From Bartonella sp. AU18XJBT (lineage in GTDB: Bacteria > Pseudomonadota > Alphaproteobacteria > Rhizobiales > Rhizobiaceae), in contig NZ_JAQITE010000001.1 in assembly GCF_028618595.1 (NCBI RefSeq), positions 171,195 through 235,194 of the forward strand: a stretch of DNA of 64,000 bases, in the 5' to 3' direction. The position numbers were made by a program, and so were the translations under genes. Numbering within the stretch: position 1 is the stretch's first letter; every line of letters starts with the position of its first letter. Positions 10,001 to 21,513 of this stretch are shown here, one piece after another. The notes beneath the pieces are model-generated. The model saw only the letters and a list, made by a program, of their open reading frames with translations, did not search any database and was not told the origin of the DNA.

Positions 10001-10154
10001 TTTGCTACTCCATACATTAATTTATTCAATCAAACATTCTATTCACTCAAGCGGACCAACGCTTGAACAAGCATTTAAACAGCCACGGCATGCCCTGCCG
10101 GGCGGTTCTAATAGTGTTTCCATAAGCCACTATACACAAAATAGCAAGGCCGTA
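10001..10154 (-). promoter_or_regulatory. leader region of rpmI with GC-rich inverted repeats
   Basis: The 154-nt gap between nth and rpmI holds a compact GC-rich island at about 10082-10107, with the palindrome GGCATGCC and a GCCC-TGCC-GGGC hairpin that overlap and exclude each other. A GCTTGTTCAAGC palindrome lies nearby. Such a structured leader fits the promoter and 5' UTR of a ribosomal-protein operon, but no defined RNA family was recognised. Confidence 0.3.
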
Positions 10155-10895
10155 TTACAAAAAAATCGGCGCTCCATTGCCTTGAAGCTCAACTAAAGGT
10201 GCCGGAATAGCATTTGTTTTGATGGCTGCTTTACATAAATCGGCAATAATGCATTGCCCACATTGTACTTTACGTGCTTGGCAAATATAGCGTCCATGTA
10301 AAATCAGCCAATGATGCGCATCACGAAGATAATGGATTGGTATAATCTTTAATAATTTTTTCTCAACAATCTCTGGTGTTTTGCCAGGTGCTAAACCAAG
10401 ACGGTTGCTTAAGCGAAAAATATGTGTATCTACTGCCAATGTAGGCTGACCAAAAGCAACATTCAAAATAACATTAGCCGTTTTGCGCCCCACTCCAGGA
10501 AGGGCCATAAGTGCTTCACGCGTATCAGGTACTTGACCGCCATAACAATCAATTAAGCACTTACAAAGTGCATAAACATTGTGTGCTTTTGCTCGCCAAA
10601 GACCAATTGAACGGATATGATGTGCTATTTCTTCTTCTCCTAATGCAACCATTTTTTCCGGTTGATCAGCAAGGCGAAATAATTCTTTTGTCGCTTTATT
10701 AACGCTTACATCTGTCGCTTGAGCCGAAAGCACAACGGCAACCAAAAGTGTAAAAATATTTGTATAGATAAGATCACTCTTAGGCGCTGGGCGCTGCACA
10801 GAAAAACGGCGAAATATTTCTGCAATTTCATTTTCATTATATAATATACCAGATAAATTTCGCACTTTTGACAATTTTATGGTACTTTGAGGCAT
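10155..10895 (-). CDS. nth: endonuclease III (DNA glycosylase/AP lyase)
   Basis: 246 residues. The helix-hairpin-helix region contains LPGVGRKTANVIL (about residues 130-142) with the catalytic lysine, followed by the conserved VDTHIFRLSNRLG block with the catalytic aspartate. A C-terminal iron-sulfur loop has C-X6-C-X2-C-X5-C spacing (about residues 211-227). It removes oxidised pyrimidines in base-excision repair. The N-terminus is about 25 residues longer than in E. coli Nth. Confidence 0.95.
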   Translation of the reverse strand: MPQSTIKLSKVRNLSGILYNENEIAEIFRRFSVQRPAPKSDLIYTNIFTLLVAVVLSAQATDVSVNKATKELFRLADQPEKMVALGEEEIAHHIRSIGLWRAKAHNVYALCKCLIDCYGGQVPDTREALMALPGVGRKTANVILNVAFGQPTLAVDTHIFRLSNRLGLAPGKTPEIVEKKLLKIIPIHYLRDAHHWLILHGRYICQARKVQCGQCIIADLCKAAIKTNAIPAPLVELQGNGAPIFL

Positions 10896-11014
10896 TGAAC
10901 TCTCTTAAATCTTCTCTCTTGAAGTTATCATTTACGCTCGCCATATGAGAGGAATGCAGCGAACACTTTTATAGAGTTTGGTCAAGTAAGCCGTTTTAAA
11001 GAGGATACTCATGA

Positions 11015-11446
11015 ATGACACATGTGACACCTTTCTCCAATCCCTTTCTTTTAGGGTTTGAAACCGTAGAAAAAATATTGCAACGTATCGGTAAAGCTGA
11101 TGAGGCTTACCCAGCCTATAACATTGAACGTTTACATAAAAATGATGACGCAAATCATATCCGGATAACTTTGGCTGTTGCAGGATTTAAGGTTAACCAT
11201 CTTAATATTTTGCTCGATGATAATCAATTGGTTATTCATGGTAAACAAACAGACAACCAAAATCATCAATATTTATATCGTGGTATAGCTGCGCGACAAT
11301 TCCAGCGAACCTTTGTTCTCGCGGAAGGGATGCATGTTACAAATGCAGAGTTGAAAAATGGTCTTTTATCAATTAATCTGTATCAACCAAAATTAAAAAA
11401 AGAAATAAAACAGATTCCAATTAAAGTCAGTAGTGGTGTGTCATAA
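11015..11446 (+). CDS. Hsp20-family small heat-shock protein
   Basis: 143 residues of the IbpA-like alpha-crystallin class. A short N-terminal arm (TPFSNPFLLGFETVEKIL) precedes the alpha-crystallin domain (about 37-130), with the ending motif LKNGLLSINLYQP corresponding to the conserved GxL element. It acts as an ATP-independent holdase for unfolding proteins. The start at 11015 is preceded by AGAGGA. An overlapping ATG four bases upstream is in another frame and closes quickly. A DUF1150 gene follows by 26 nt, a pairing common in Rhizobiales. Confidence 0.9.
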   Translation: MTHVTPFSNPFLLGFETVEKILQRIGKADEAYPAYNIERLHKNDDANHIRITLAVAGFKVNHLNILLDDNQLVIHGKQTDNQNHQYLYRGIAARQFQRTFVLAEGMHVTNAELKNGLLSINLYQPKLKKEIKQIPIKVSSGVS

Positions 11447-11472
11447 AAGTTAAGGCGTAAAGGAACAGTGAA

Positions 11473-11724
11473 ATGGGAGAACATAAACAAAACTTGTCGT
11501 TTCAGAACACGTCCCACTCTGATGCGGGACAGATTGCCTATTTAAAAAAAGTTTGTACAGATGATTTGGCTAAAAACTTTCCAGATCTTCCACCAATGAC
11601 TCCAGGCATTACGATATGGGCTCTCTTTGGTGAAACAGGTTATCCTCTCATTTTATCCGATGAGCGTTCTATTGCCCTTGCTGGAGCCAATGAGCATGAA
11701 CTACAAATTGTAACTCTGCACTAG
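11473..11724 (+). CDS. DUF1150 family protein
   Basis: 83 residues, the usual size. It has the family's C-terminal pattern: WALFGETGYPLILSDERSIALAGANEHEL. It has no known enzymatic motif, and its role is unknown. Placement 26 nt after the small heat-shock gene suggests a shared transcript and perhaps a role in the heat-shock response. The ATG is preceded by GGAACAGTGAA, a fair ribosome site. Confidence 0.85.
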   Translation: MGEHKQNLSFQNTSHSDAGQIAYLKKVCTDDLAKNFPDLPPMTPGITIWALFGETGYPLILSDERSIALAGANEHELQIVTLH

Positions 11725-12709
11725 ATTACCTTACGACAAAAAGTTGTACTCTTTGTAAATTCTATCTGTTTTTTCGTAAAGGGTGTAATGTAAGTTATAA
11801 TCAGATAAGTATTGACTTATATTCATAATTAATTTTTTACAACTGGAATGAGAGTCCCGAAAATCATAAGTTCTCTCATTTTAGATCCTCTTATATTAAA
11901 ACAATTAAAGTCACTTGCTTGTATGTCATAAGCATGAAGAACCGTGTGGATAAACACACTTGAAGAAAGGAATAAAAATATCTCGTGTGAATTGTCTTAA
12001 TTACCAAGGGCGTTCACAATATTGGGGATGAGAAAAATGTATGATGGTGCTCGTTTGCTTTTTCATAAGTGTGAAGATGCCCTCCATAGATTTATATTAT
12101 TCACGGGGACTTTTATACCATTCATAGGCGCTATCGTGAAATGAGCTCGAGTGCATTGAAAGATGTTTCTTTAAAATAAGCCATGAAGGCTATACAAGTA
12201 TATTTTGTTTGGGGTGTTCTGTTCTTCCTAAGGGAAGTAACTCCATTGAGGAGTGTAAAAAAAGCATGAGATAATGCGTCATCATTATTTAAAAGATATT
12301 GCTATGAATACTTGTGAAAGGTGTAAAGCTGAATTGTAAGGAGTTAATAGATTTTTACCATGATTCCTTATATTCTTTCCAAATGAGGCTGTCTTCTTGT
12401 TTCAGAAATTACGCAAACAGATAGATGCAATATACTTACCAAATCTGGCATACAAAAATATGGAACAGTTCGTGCCACACTGAAGTGTTTTGATATTTGT
12501 CTCAAATGTGGAATTGCACAGGGATTAGATGTTGATTAACAGGTAATAAAAACAAAGGCCTTATGAAAAAGTTTATGCAGAGTTTTTAATTTTGTGCTTC
12601 AAATGCCTCAGTACAAGGTATTTTTCTCTTTTGAATATTAAAGCTCTTGTTTTTATAATGAAGTTACAGCACAACAAGCAAAATGGAATTATTTGAGGGG
12701 AAAAAAATA
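11725..12709. other. gene-poor region upstream of ilvD
   Basis: Nearly 1 kb with no convincing ORF. It contains a decayed repeat copy (12030-12235) and an isolated exact DnaA-box 9-mer (11945-11953). The promoter for ilvD should lie near the right edge but no clear -35/-10 pair stands out. Confidence 0.6.
12030..12235 (+). repeat. decayed copy of a ~190-bp repeat family (copy 2)
   Basis: It shares ordered blocks with the other copies: ATAGATTTATATTATTCACG, GGCGCTATCGTGAAATGAG, and GTGCATTGAAAGATGTTTC, followed by a TTTGGGGTGTTCT-like end. It is closest in layout to 48545-48752. No open frame is maintained across the unit. Confidence 0.55.
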
Positions 12710-14548
12710 ATGCCTTCTTACCGTTCAAGAATATCGACCCACGGGCGTAATATGGCAGGAGCCCGCGGACTTTGGCGTGCAACAGGGATGAAAGATACTG
12801 ATTTTGGTAAACCCATTATTGCGATTGCGAATTCTTTTACACAATTTGTACCAGGGCATGTCCATTTAAAAGATCTTGGGCAATTAGTCGCACAACAGAT
12901 AGCAGTTGTCGGTGGTGTTGCGAAAGAATTTAATACCATTGCTGTAGATGATGGAATCGCGATGGGGCACGATGGAATGCTTTATTCTTTGCCCTCACGT
13001 GAAATCATTGCTGATTCTGTAGAGTACATGGTTAATGCACATTGTGCGGATGCACTTGTCTGTATTTCTAATTGTGACAAAATTACGCCTGGTATGTTAA
13101 TGGCTGCTTTACGGTTGAATATTCCGACAATCTTTGTTTCAGGCGGTCCTATGGAAGCAGGTAAGATTAAATGGAAGGATCAAGATCTAAGGGTTGATTT
13201 GGTCGATGCCATGGTTGCAGCAGCTTCAGAACAAAATTCAGAAGAAGAGGTTGCTGAAATGGAGCGTGCTGCTTGTCCTACATGTGGTTCTTGTTCAGGA
13301 ATGTTTACGGCTAATTCCATGAATTGCTTAACGGAAGCATTGGGGCTTTCGCTTCCCGGAAATGGATCAATGTTAGCAACACATGCAGATCGACGGATGC
13401 TTTTTGAAGAAGCTGGAAGACAGATTGTTGCATTGGTTAAGCGTTATTATGAAAAAGATGATGAAGCAGTTTTGCCGCGCTCTATTGCTTCACGCAAGGC
13501 TTTTGAAAATGCAATGACCGTTGATATTGCCATGGGGGGATCAACCAATACAGTATTGCACCTTTTAGCTGCGGCGCAAGAAGGTGAGGTGGATTTTACC
13601 ATGACGGATATTGATCATCTTTCACGCCGTGTTCCTGTTTTATGTAAGGTTGCTCCTGCTGTTTCGAATGTACATATGGAAGATGTTCATCGGGCTGGTG
13701 GTATTATGGGGCTTTTAGGGGAACTGGATGCGGCAGGACTTATTGATACGTCAACTTATACGGTTCACGCAAAAACGTTGCAAGAAGCTCTTTACCGTTG
13801 GGATGTGAAACAAACTAATGAACCAACAGTTCGTGCATTTTATCGTGCCGCTCCAGGTGGTATTCCAACACAGATAGCTTTTAGCCAATCTTGTCGCTAT
13901 GAGACTCTTGATCTTGATCGTGAAAAAGGTGTGATTCGTGATAGGGAACATGCATATTCACAAGATGGAGGATTGGCAGTTCTTTATGGAAATCTTGCAA
14001 AAGATGGCTGCATTGTAAAAACAGCAGGCGTTGATCAATCAATTTTAACTTTTAAAGGTCCGGCAAGAATTTTTGAAAGCCAAGATTCAGCTGTTTCAGC
14101 TATATTAACTGATAAGATTAAAACAGGTGAAATTGTTTTAATCCGTTATGAAGGTCCACGTGGTGGACCTGGAATGCAAGAAATGCTTTATCCAACAAGT
14201 TATCTCAAATCTAAAGGATTAGGAAAGATTTGTGCACTTGTTACAGATGGACGTTTTTCAGGGGGAAGTTCAGGGCTTTCGATAGGACATATTTCACCAG
14301 AAGCTGCTGAAGGAGGAGAAATTGCGTTGGTGGAAGAGGGGGATATCATAGAAATTGATATTCCAAATCGTAGAATTCATATGTTGGTAGATGATGTTGA
14401 GATGAAGCAGCGCCGTGCTAAGATGGAAGCAAAAGGAAAAGATGCTTGGCAACCGAGTGAGAAGCGTCAGCGTAAAGTTTCAAAGGCTCTCAAAGCCTAT
14501 GCAGCGATGACTACATCTGCTGCAAAAGGTGCAGTACGTAATATTTGA
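12710..14548 (+). CDS. ilvD: dihydroxy-acid dehydratase
   Basis: 612 residues from the ATG at 12710, chosen because TTGAGGGG lies just upstream and the family begins near MPSYRSR. It converts 2,3-dihydroxy-isovalerate or 2,3-dihydroxy-3-methylvalerate to the keto acids for valine and isoleucine. Iron-sulfur cysteines are visible in NCDKITPG and [17 protein letters not shown]. Other conserved blocks are [14 protein letters not shown] and [14 protein letters not shown]. It stands alone, without other ilv genes nearby. Confidence 0.97.
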   Translation: MPSYRSRISTHGRNMAGARGLWRATGMKDTDFGKPIIAIANSFTQFVPGHVHLKDLGQLVAQQIAVVGGVAKEFNTIAVDDGIAMGHDGMLYSLPSREIIADSVEYMVNAHCADALVCISNCDKITPGMLMAALRLNIPTIFVSGGPMEAGKIKWKDQDLRVDLVDAMVAAASEQNSEEEVAEMERAACPTCGSCSGMFTANSMNCLTEALGLSLPGNGSMLATHADRRMLFEEAGRQIVALVKRYYEKDDEAVLPRSIASRKAFENAMTVDIAMGGSTNTVLHLLAAAQEGEVDFTMTDIDHLSRRVPVLCKVAPAVSNVHMEDVHRAGGIMGLLGELDAAGLIDTSTYTVHAKTLQEALYRWDVKQTNEPTVRAFYRAAPGGIPTQIAFSQSCRYETLDLDREKGVIRDREHAYSQDGGLAVLYGNLAKDGCIVKTAGVDQSILTFKGPARIFESQDSAVSAILTDKIKTGEIVLIRYEGPRGGPGMQEMLYPTSYLKSKGLGKICALVTDGRFSGGSSGLSIGHISPEAAEGGEIALVEEGDIIEIDIPNRRIHMLVDDVEMKQRRAKMEAKGKDAWQPSEKRQRKVSKALKAYAAMTTSAAKGAVRNI

Positions 14549-15587
14549 TGAGATGAATAGAGATAGTACTCTGATTTTTTTGCATCTTTTACACGATATT
14601 CTAAGCTAATTATTTTATGAGTTTATGAACTTATCAGAATATTTCGAGTCATGATCAGTATGATTAAAAAGCTATCAATACGACTAAAAGCTGCTGAGGA
14701 TTGCTTATTTTAGCAGCTAGGTAAGACAGATAAAGATAGATATGGTCTGATTACTTTTCATATCATATTCCAATTTTATACGAAATTACGATTTCTTGTT
14801 ACTCATATTTATGAAAGATATTTATTGTACTGGTGGCATTATCTTGCTGTACCGTAAAACACTGCTATTTAGGGCTGTGATATATGGCATCCTCGTTAAT
14901 ATATTAAGTATTTTAGTGCGTGGTGAATATTCTTAAACTTGTTTGTAAAGCTTTGAGTTTAAGTGAATCACATGACTAGGAAGTCAAGGTAAATTCCTTA
15001 GAATTTGGACTGTTTGCAGACTTGATTCGAATGAAAATCCTTATCCTTTGAGGTGCGGGAAGGAGTTCAAAGGATGTTTAGGAAAATAAAATGCTTCTGT
15101 GATATATCTGATTATATGGTTCATATAAAAACAGTAAAAGAACTCTTTATAACTTAAAATGTGAAGAAAATGCGAGACCCATTATCCATGAATTTATTAT
15201 GCAAAATGGGGTGGCATCCCAACGCCGACAGCTTTAAACTAAATGTTGCTACGATAACAACAATATTGATTGTAAAAAAGCATAATTCATGAAATATTGC
15301 GTATTTGCAAGGTGGAGGAGATTTCATGACAACCTTTACAAAAAAAGACTATTTTGTAAAAATAGTCGATCTTGGCCATTTTTTCGTATACGGGACAATA
15401 TTGATGTAAGGAAATATGAAATATAATGCATAGGATTTTGCCTCTATGTGCATTACACTTATCAAAATATATTTGTGTAGAAAAGCGATGGGAATACGGT
15501 AAACAACAGTTTGTGCTGTAGCCTATCAAAAAGGGATACTTTATCTCCTATTAAGAAAGCTTTTTAATAAAAAATAACATCTGTTTT
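14549..15587. other. gene-poor region between ilvD and mutS
   Basis: About 1 kb of AT-rich sequence between two gene ends that face each other. Short ORFs here, such as a Cys/Tyr/Ile-rich one at 15287-15529 on the minus strand, lack family features. I see no repeat copy, RNA gene or strong terminator. Confidence 0.6.
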
Positions 15588-18332
15588 CTATAAAGGGTTA
15601 CTCTTTTCAAGCTGTTTGAGGTGGTAAATTGCTTCTAAAGCTTGTTTTGGAGAGAGTTCATCGGGATGAATATTTTTTAAAGCTTCGTGAAGTACACAAT
15701 GTTTGTTTCTTGCTTCATTGCTAGAAGATGTTGCTTTAAGAGAAAAGAGTGGTAAATCATCAATGAGTTTATGTCCTTTTCCGGCCATTTCACCTTGTTC
15801 TAATTGATGGAGTACATCTGTTGCTCGTGTAATAACGGCTGGGGGAAGTCCAGCAAGTTTTGCGACTTGTACACCATAGGAACGGTCAGCAGCTCCTGGT
15901 GTGACCTCATGAAGAAAAACTACATCACCATCCCAATTTTTGACTTTCATGGTTACATTATGTAGTCTGTCAAGTTTTTCGGTAAGAGCAGTCATTTCAT
16001 GAAAATGGGTAGCCAGAATAGCACGACAATGGTTAACTTCATGGAGATATTCAACAGCAGCCCAAGCAATAGAAAGTCCATCAAAAGTTGATGTTCCACG
16101 TCCTATTTCATCAAGAATAACAAGGGAATGGTGGCTAGCATGATTGAGAATCGTTGCTGTTTCAACCATTTCCATCATAAAGGTTGAGCGTCCCCGTGCA
16201 AGATCATCGGAAGCTCCGACACGACTAAACAAGCGATCAACGACACCAATATGTGCTGAAGTCGCTGGAACGAAGGACCCCATTTGCGCCATAATAGCAA
16301 TAAGAGCATTTTGCCGCAAAAAAGTTGATTTTCCACCCATATTAGGTCCTGTCAACAGCCAAATTGCTGCATATTGCTGATTTTCTTGTACAGAGAGATC
16401 ACAATTATTGGCAATAAAAGGTTCTGCTGCTTGTTTGCGAAGTGCTTGCTCGACGACAGGATGGCGCCCTGCTGTGATATGAAAGGTAAGTGAAAGATCA
16501 ATTTTAGGGCGGCAATATCCTTGTTCTTCAGCAAGATATGCTAAAGCGACAGAGACATCTAAAATAGCAAGTGCTTCAGAGGCTTTACGAATAAAATCAA
16601 CTTGTTCGGTAATTTCTTGAACGAGAATATCAAAAATCTCTAGTTCAAGTGTCAATGCGTGATTGGCAGCATGAGCAATACGGCTTTCAAGGTCAGCAAG
16701 CTCTGTTGTCGTAAAACGCATAGCGTTTGCCATTGTTTGCCGATGAATAAAACGTGCTTTAGCTTGTGGATTATTTGTAAGAGCAGATGCTTGTGTACTG
16801 GTTACTTCAATGAAATAACCTAGAATATTATTATGCTTTATTTTAAGCGTCTTAATATCTGTTTCTTGAGCATATTGCGCTTGAAGTTCAGCAATGACAC
16901 GGCGCGATTCATCACGTAAAGCACGCATTTCATCGAGCTCTTCATGATAATTTGAACGAATAAAACCACCATCACGTTTAAGGAGTGGAAGGTCATCAGC
17001 TAATGCTTGTTCTAAATGAAAGTATAACGCTGTGGGTAAGTTTGAGAACACCTGTTGTACATCACTTATTTCTTGAGGCAGAAGCTCATTATCAAGAAGT
17101 TGATGCAATTCACGAATGATTTCAAAGCCGCGCTGAATTGTTGCCATATCACGGGGACCTCCTCGTCCAAGAGCCAAACGTGAAACGGCGCGGGGCATAT
17201 CTGGTCCCCCTTTTAAAATAAGCTTTATCGCTTCTGCAAGAGAAGGATTACGTAGAAAAAAATCGATAGAATCCAAACGCGTATCAATAGCTGAAGGAGT
17301 GGTGAGGGGAGCAATAAGGCGGTCAATGAGAAGGCGTGATCCCCCTCCTGTTACAGTGCGATCAATAGCTTTTAATAAACTTCCATCCCGTTGACCTGAT
17401 GTCGTACGAATAAGCTCAAGGCTTAATCTGGTTGCGGCATCAATAAAAAGAGTTGCACTTTCATTTTGGCGCTCAGGCTGCATGAGGGGAGGGCGATGCG
17501 TGATTTGTGTTTTTTCGATATAACGAATAGCAGCTACAATTGCAGAGAGTTCTGAACGTGAATAATCGGCAACGCCTTCAAGAGTTGAGAGTTTAAAATA
17601 ATTGCAAATATCGCGTTCAGCAGTCAGTGCATCAAAGAGACAAGCAGGTTGAGGTGAAAAGATACGATCAAGAATATTAAAAAGTGATTTGTGAGATTTA
17701 TCATGAAAAAATGAATCAGCGACAATGATTTCTTGTGGATCCACACGCATAATATCTGCTAAAAGTTTTTCTTGGCGGCTTTCTGTTACACGAAATATGC
17801 CTGTTGAGATATCAATCCAAGAAAGAGCAAATTCCTCTCCATCGCTAGTTTTTATACGGGAAAGTGTCATCAAATAATTTGCGCGTGTTGGATCAAGGAG
17901 TTTTTCTTCTGTTATCGTTCCAGGTGTTACAAGGCGAACAACATCCCGCCGAACAACAGATTTTGAGCCCCGTTTTTTTGCTTCAGCAGGATCTTCTATT
18001 TGTTCACAAACAGCAACGCGGTAACCACAAGCAATCAGTTTTTGTAAATAATCATCAGCAGCATGAACGGGAACACCGCACATAGGAATATCTTGTCCTA
18101 AATGTTTTCCGCGTGCTGTGAGTGTGATTCCTAAAGCCTGAGCAGCTTCAATCGCATCATTAAAAAATAATTCATAAAAATCCCCCATTCGGTAAAAGAG
18201 AAGGGAATCATGATGGACGGCTTTGATTTCTATGTACTGCTCCATCATAGGTGTCAGACGTTCTTGAGAGGAAGAAGATGAGGAGGCAGGCTGTGGAATT
18301 AAATTATTTTTATGGTTGTTTTTTTTATCCAT
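15588..18332 (-). CDS. mutS: DNA mismatch repair protein MutS
   Basis: 914 residues. The N-terminal mismatch-recognition domain begins after a Ser-rich leader and contains the MGDFYELFF motif (about residues 50-58), whose Phe stacks on the mismatch and whose Glu contacts the base. Connector, lever and clamp domains follow. The ATPase domain has Walker [10 protein letters not shown] near residue 664, a [12 protein letters not shown]alker B and an ATHFHE motif. It is MutS1 type. Its promoter faces away from maeB across a 195-bp divergent gap. Confidence 0.97.
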   Translation of the reverse strand: MDKKNNHKNNLIPQPASSSSSSQERLTPMMEQYIEIKAVHHDSLLFYRMGDFYELFFNDAIEAAQALGITLTARGKHLGQDIPMCGVPVHAADDYLQKLIACGYRVAVCEQIEDPAEAKKRGSKSVVRRDVVRLVTPGTITEEKLLDPTRANYLMTLSRIKTSDGEEFALSWIDISTGIFRVTESRQEKLLADIMRVDPQEIIVADSFFHDKSHKSLFNILDRIFSPQPACLFDALTAERDICNYFKLSTLEGVADYSRSELSAIVAAIRYIEKTQITHRPPLMQPERQNESATLFIDAATRLSLELIRTTSGQRDGSLLKAIDRTVTGGGSRLLIDRLIAPLTTPSAIDTRLDSIDFFLRNPSLAEAIKLILKGGPDMPRAVSRLALGRGGPRDMATIQRGFEIIRELHQLLDNELLPQEISDVQQVFSNLPTALYFHLEQALADDLPLLKRDGGFIRSNYHEELDEMRALRDESRRVIAELQAQYAQETDIKTLKIKHNNILGYFIEVTSTQASALTNNPQAKARFIHRQTMANAMRFTTTELADLESRIAHAANHALTLELEIFDILVQEITEQVDFIRKASEALAILDVSVALAYLAEEQGYCRPKIDLSLTFHITAGRHPVVEQALRKQAAEPFIANNCDLSVQENQQYAAIWLLTGPNMGGKSTFLRQNALIAIMAQMGSFVPATSAHIGVVDRLFSRVGASDDLARGRSTFMMEMVETATILNHASHHSLVILDEIGRGTSTFDGLSIAWAAVEYLHEVNHCRAILATHFHEMTALTEKLDRLHNVTMKVKNWDGDVVFLHEVTPGAADRSYGVQVAKLAGLPPAVITRATDVLHQLEQGEMAGKGHKLIDDLPLFSLKATSSSNEARNKHCVLHEALKNIHPDELSPKQALEAIYHLKQLEKSNPL

Positions 18333-18527
18333 TTGTACGATGCCTGTTTCCTTTAAGTGAAGTTTTTACTCTTTTTTGTTTACTTCAATATCTATTTATC
18401 TCTAAATTGCAACGCATCATCAGATTTGCTAAGGCAAGAATAGCGATTTCTAATATATGAATCAAATTTAATGACTATACGCATTATCAAGCAACATTTA
18501 CACTGTTTTTGGAGAAAATAAAGTGAG

Positions 18528-20828
18528 ATGAAAAAAAGCGAGCAGGATCAGAAAATGTCTCAAACTGTTTACAGTGCGAGCGAACGAGAAGCTCTAGATT
18601 TTCATAGTCGTGGTCGACCAGGAAAGCTTGAGATTGTTGCAACAAAGTCTATGGCAACACAGCATGATTTAGCACTTGCTTATTCACCAGGTGTTGCAGT
18701 TCCAGTTAAGGCAATTGCTCAAAATCCAGCGCTAGCTTATGATTATACAGCAAAAGGAAATCTTGTTGCTGTTATTTCAAATGGTACAGCTATTTTAGGG
18801 TTAGGCAACTTAGGGGCCCTTGCCTCTAAACCGGTCATGGAAGGCAAAGCAGTGCTATTTAAGCGTTTTGCGGATATTGATTCCATTGATTTAGAAATTG
18901 ATATAAACGACACAGAAAGTTTTATCAATTTGGTGCGTCATTTAGAACCTTCTTTTGGTGGAATTAATCTTGAAGATATTAAGGCACCTGAGTGCTTTAT
19001 AATTGAAAGCCGCCTACGCGAGGTGATGAATATACCTGTTTTTCACGACGACCAACATGGTACAGCAATTATTGTTGCTGCTGGTGTTCTCAATGCTTTG
19101 ACTTTAACAGGGCGCGATATGCAAAATACGCGGTTAGTCTGTAATGGTGCTGGTTCTGCCGGGATTGCTTGTATTGAATTGATTAAAGCGATGGGCTTTC
19201 GTTCCGAAAATATCATATTATGTGATACAAAGGGTGTGGTCTATGAAGGCCGCAAAGAGGGAATGAATCAGTGGAAATCTGCGCATGCTATTCAAACAGA
19301 TAAACGTACGCTTATGGAAGCAATGGAAGGTGCAGATATATTTTTTGGTGTTTCTGCTAAAGGTGCTCTTACTCCTGAAATGGTAAGATCCATGGCACCC
19401 CAGCCGATCATTTTTGCTATGGCTAATCCCGATCCAGAAATTACGCCGGAAGAGGTTATGCAAGTGCGTCATGATGCCATTGTCGCAACAGGACGTTCCG
19501 ATTATCCAAATCAGATTAATAATGTTCTCTGTTTTCCTTATATATTTCGTGGTGCGCTTGATGTGCGTGCAAAAGTTATTAATGAATACATGAAGATTGC
19601 TGCGGCAAAGGCTCTTGCCAATTTAGCGCATGAAGAAGTGCCTGACAGCGTTGCAGAAGCTTATCATGGAAAGCGATTAAAATTTGGTCCTGATTATATC
19701 ATCCCTGTTCCTTTTGATCCGCGTTTATTAACGGTTGTTTCAATAGCGGTAGCAAAAGCAGCAATGGAAAGTGGTGTTGCGCAAAAGAACATAGATGATT
19801 TAGAGGCCTATGAGCGCGACTTGAATGCGAGACGAGATCCTAATTCCTCGATGATGCGTGGGGTTTATAACCATGTTCGTCAAGCGCCAAAACAAATTGT
19901 CTTTGCAGAAGGTGAAGAAGAGCAAGTTATGCGGGCAGCCGTTTCCTATGTTCATCAAAAATTAGGACAAGCGATTTTGGTTGGTCGTGAAGAGCAAGTA
20001 AGAGAAGCGGCTGTTATCGCTGGAATTGATCTGGAGCGTGAAGGTATTTCTATTATGAATGCTAAGCTTTCTTGCCGTACAGATGCTTATGCGAATTATC
20101 TTTATAAAAAGATGCAGCGTCAAGGCTGGCTGTTGCGTGATTGTCATCGTCGTATCAATAATGATCGCAATTATTTTGCTGCGTGTATGGTGGCACTAGG
20201 AGATGCTGATGCAATGGTTACAGGGGTGACACGCAATTATGAAACAGCGCTGATTGATATACGTCGTGCAATTGATGAAAAACCAAAAGAACGATTGATT
20301 GGTATCTCAATGGCCATTTGCCGTGGAAGAACTGTGTTTATTGCGGATACAGCTGTTTATGAAAATCCTAATGCTGAAGAACTTGCGGATATAGCGGAAC
20401 AAACCGCTTCGTTTGTACGTGGATTTGGATATCAACCACGGGTAGCATTTTTAGCATTTTCTACGTTTGGTTATATGAAAGGGCAAACGACGCAGCAAAT
20501 TCAGGATGCGATTAATATTTTGCATGAACGCAAAGTTGATTTTGAGTTTGATGGAGAAATGAGTGCTGATGTGGCACTCAATTCCAAATTGATGCAGCAA
20601 TATCCATTTATGGGATTAACAGAGTCCGCTAACATTTTGGTTATGCCGGGATATCATGCGTCTTCCATTGCAAGCAAAATGTTACAAGAACTTGGTGAAG
20701 CAACCATCATTGGCCCTATTTTAATTGGATTGGAAAAATCTGTCCAAATTGTACCGTTTAGTGGAAGCGATACAGATGTTGTCAATATCGCAATGCTTGC
20801 GGCTTATCATGCCGCAAAAGTCGTCTAA
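18528..20828 (+). CDS. maeB: NADP-dependent malic enzyme (MaeB type) with PTA-like domain
   Basis: 766 residues. An N-terminal malic-enzyme part (about 10-430) contains YSPGVAVP, GNLGALASKPVMEGKAVLFK and the nucleotide-binding VCNGAGSAGIACIEL. A C-terminal phosphate-acetyltransferase-like domain (about 440-766) is typical of large MaeB enzymes and is usually regulatory, not catalytic. It decarboxylates malate to pyruvate. The start is uncertain: the ATG at 18528 has GGAG 13 nt away, while the in-frame ATG at 18555 has AGGA 7 nt away. Confidence 0.95.
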   Translation: MKKSEQDQKMSQTVYSASEREALDFHSRGRPGKLEIVATKSMATQHDLALAYSPGVAVPVKAIAQNPALAYDYTAKGNLVAVISNGTAILGLGNLGALASKPVMEGKAVLFKRFADIDSIDLEIDINDTESFINLVRHLEPSFGGINLEDIKAPECFIIESRLREVMNIPVFHDDQHGTAIIVAAGVLNALTLTGRDMQNTRLVCNGAGSAGIACIELIKAMGFRSENIILCDTKGVVYEGRKEGMNQWKSAHAIQTDKRTLMEAMEGADIFFGVSAKGALTPEMVRSMAPQPIIFAMANPDPEITPEEVMQVRHDAIVATGRSDYPNQINNVLCFPYIFRGALDVRAKVINEYMKIAAAKALANLAHEEVPDSVAEAYHGKRLKFGPDYIIPVPFDPRLLTVVSIAVAKAAMESGVAQKNIDDLEAYERDLNARRDPNSSMMRGVYNHVRQAPKQIVFAEGEEEQVMRAAVSYVHQKLGQAILVGREEQVREAAVIAGIDLEREGISIMNAKLSCRTDAYANYLYKKMQRQGWLLRDCHRRINNDRNYFAACMVALGDADAMVTGVTRNYETALIDIRRAIDEKPKERLIGISMAICRGRTVFIADTAVYENPNAEELADIAEQTASFVRGFGYQPRVAFLAFSTFGYMKGQTTQQIQDAINILHERKVDFEFDGEMSADVALNSKLMQQYPFMGLTESANILVMPGYHASSIASKMLQELGEATIIGPILIGLEKSVQIVPFSGSDTDVVNIAMLAAYHAAKVV

Positions 20829-20831
20829 ATG

Positions 20832-20874
20832 AAAAAAGCCCCTAATATACCAATAATATATCCAGGGGCTTTAT
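20832..20874. terminator. bidirectional terminator between maeB and secB
   Basis: AAAGCCCCT and AGGGGCTTT form a 9-bp perfect stem with a 20-nt AT-rich loop, flanked by an A-run on the left and TTTA on the right. It sits between two convergent genes and could serve both. Confidence 0.75.
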
Positions 20875-20895
20875 GATAGCAAAAGAATAAATTTT

Positions 20896-21372
20896 TTAAG
20901 AGGGCTGTATTTGACTGTCTTTTTGTTCTTCAGCAAGACGCTTTTGGAAGAGTGCTGCAAAATCAATAGGATCAATCCACAAAGGTGGAAAACCACCATT
21001 TTGAGTAGCATCAGATATAATTTGGCGAGCAAATGGGAATAAAAGACGGGGACATTCAATAAAGACCAATGGCATCACATGTTCTTGTGGAATGTTTTTA
21101 AGGTGGAAAACACCACCGTAAATCAGTTCTACATGAAATAAGGTTTCAGTTTCATCATTGGCTTTGACGGAGAGAGACAAAACGACATCATAATTGTCAT
21201 CACCAATTGGGTTAGCATTGACGTTAATATTGATATCAATTTGTGGTGACTTTTCACGTGCACGCAATGAACGAGGAGCACCTGGGTTTTCGAATGATAA
21301 ATCTTTTAAATATTGAGTTAATACAGCAAAAACCGGCTCTCCACCACTGTTATTCATTTCACCTTCGGCCAT
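20896..21372 (-). CDS. secB: protein-export chaperone SecB
   Basis: 158 residues from the ATG at 21372. This start was preferred to an upstream ATG at 21390 because GAGAGAGG lies 9-16 nt before it and SecB proteins begin near MAEGE. Family blocks are visible: [28 protein letters not shown] and [35 protein letters not shown]. It keeps preproteins unfolded and delivers them to SecA. It is convergent with maeB. Confidence 0.96.
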   Translation of the reverse strand: MAEGEMNNSGGEPVFAVLTQYLKDLSFENPGAPRSLRAREKSPQIDININVNANPIGDDNYDVVLSLSVKANDETETLFHVELIYGGVFHLKNIPQEHVMPLVFIECPRLLFPFARQIISDATQNGGFPPLWIDPIDFAALFQKRLAEEQKDSQIQPS

Positions 21373-21513
21373 ACGACGAACCTCTCTCATTATAATATGT
21401 ATATTTATTTAGATCTAAAGTCCGAATTGGTTATCACGCCTTGCAAAAGGTTGCAAGAAATGCGCTCTTTATCTTGAATATTTTTTTAGTTTGTTACAGA
21501 TTTTTTAGGCATT

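Noticed and set aside
10940..11014. Possible RNA thermometer (ROSE-like) before the small heat-shock gene
   Set aside because: No convincing pairing of the AGAGGA ribosome site with an upstream anti-sequence was found.
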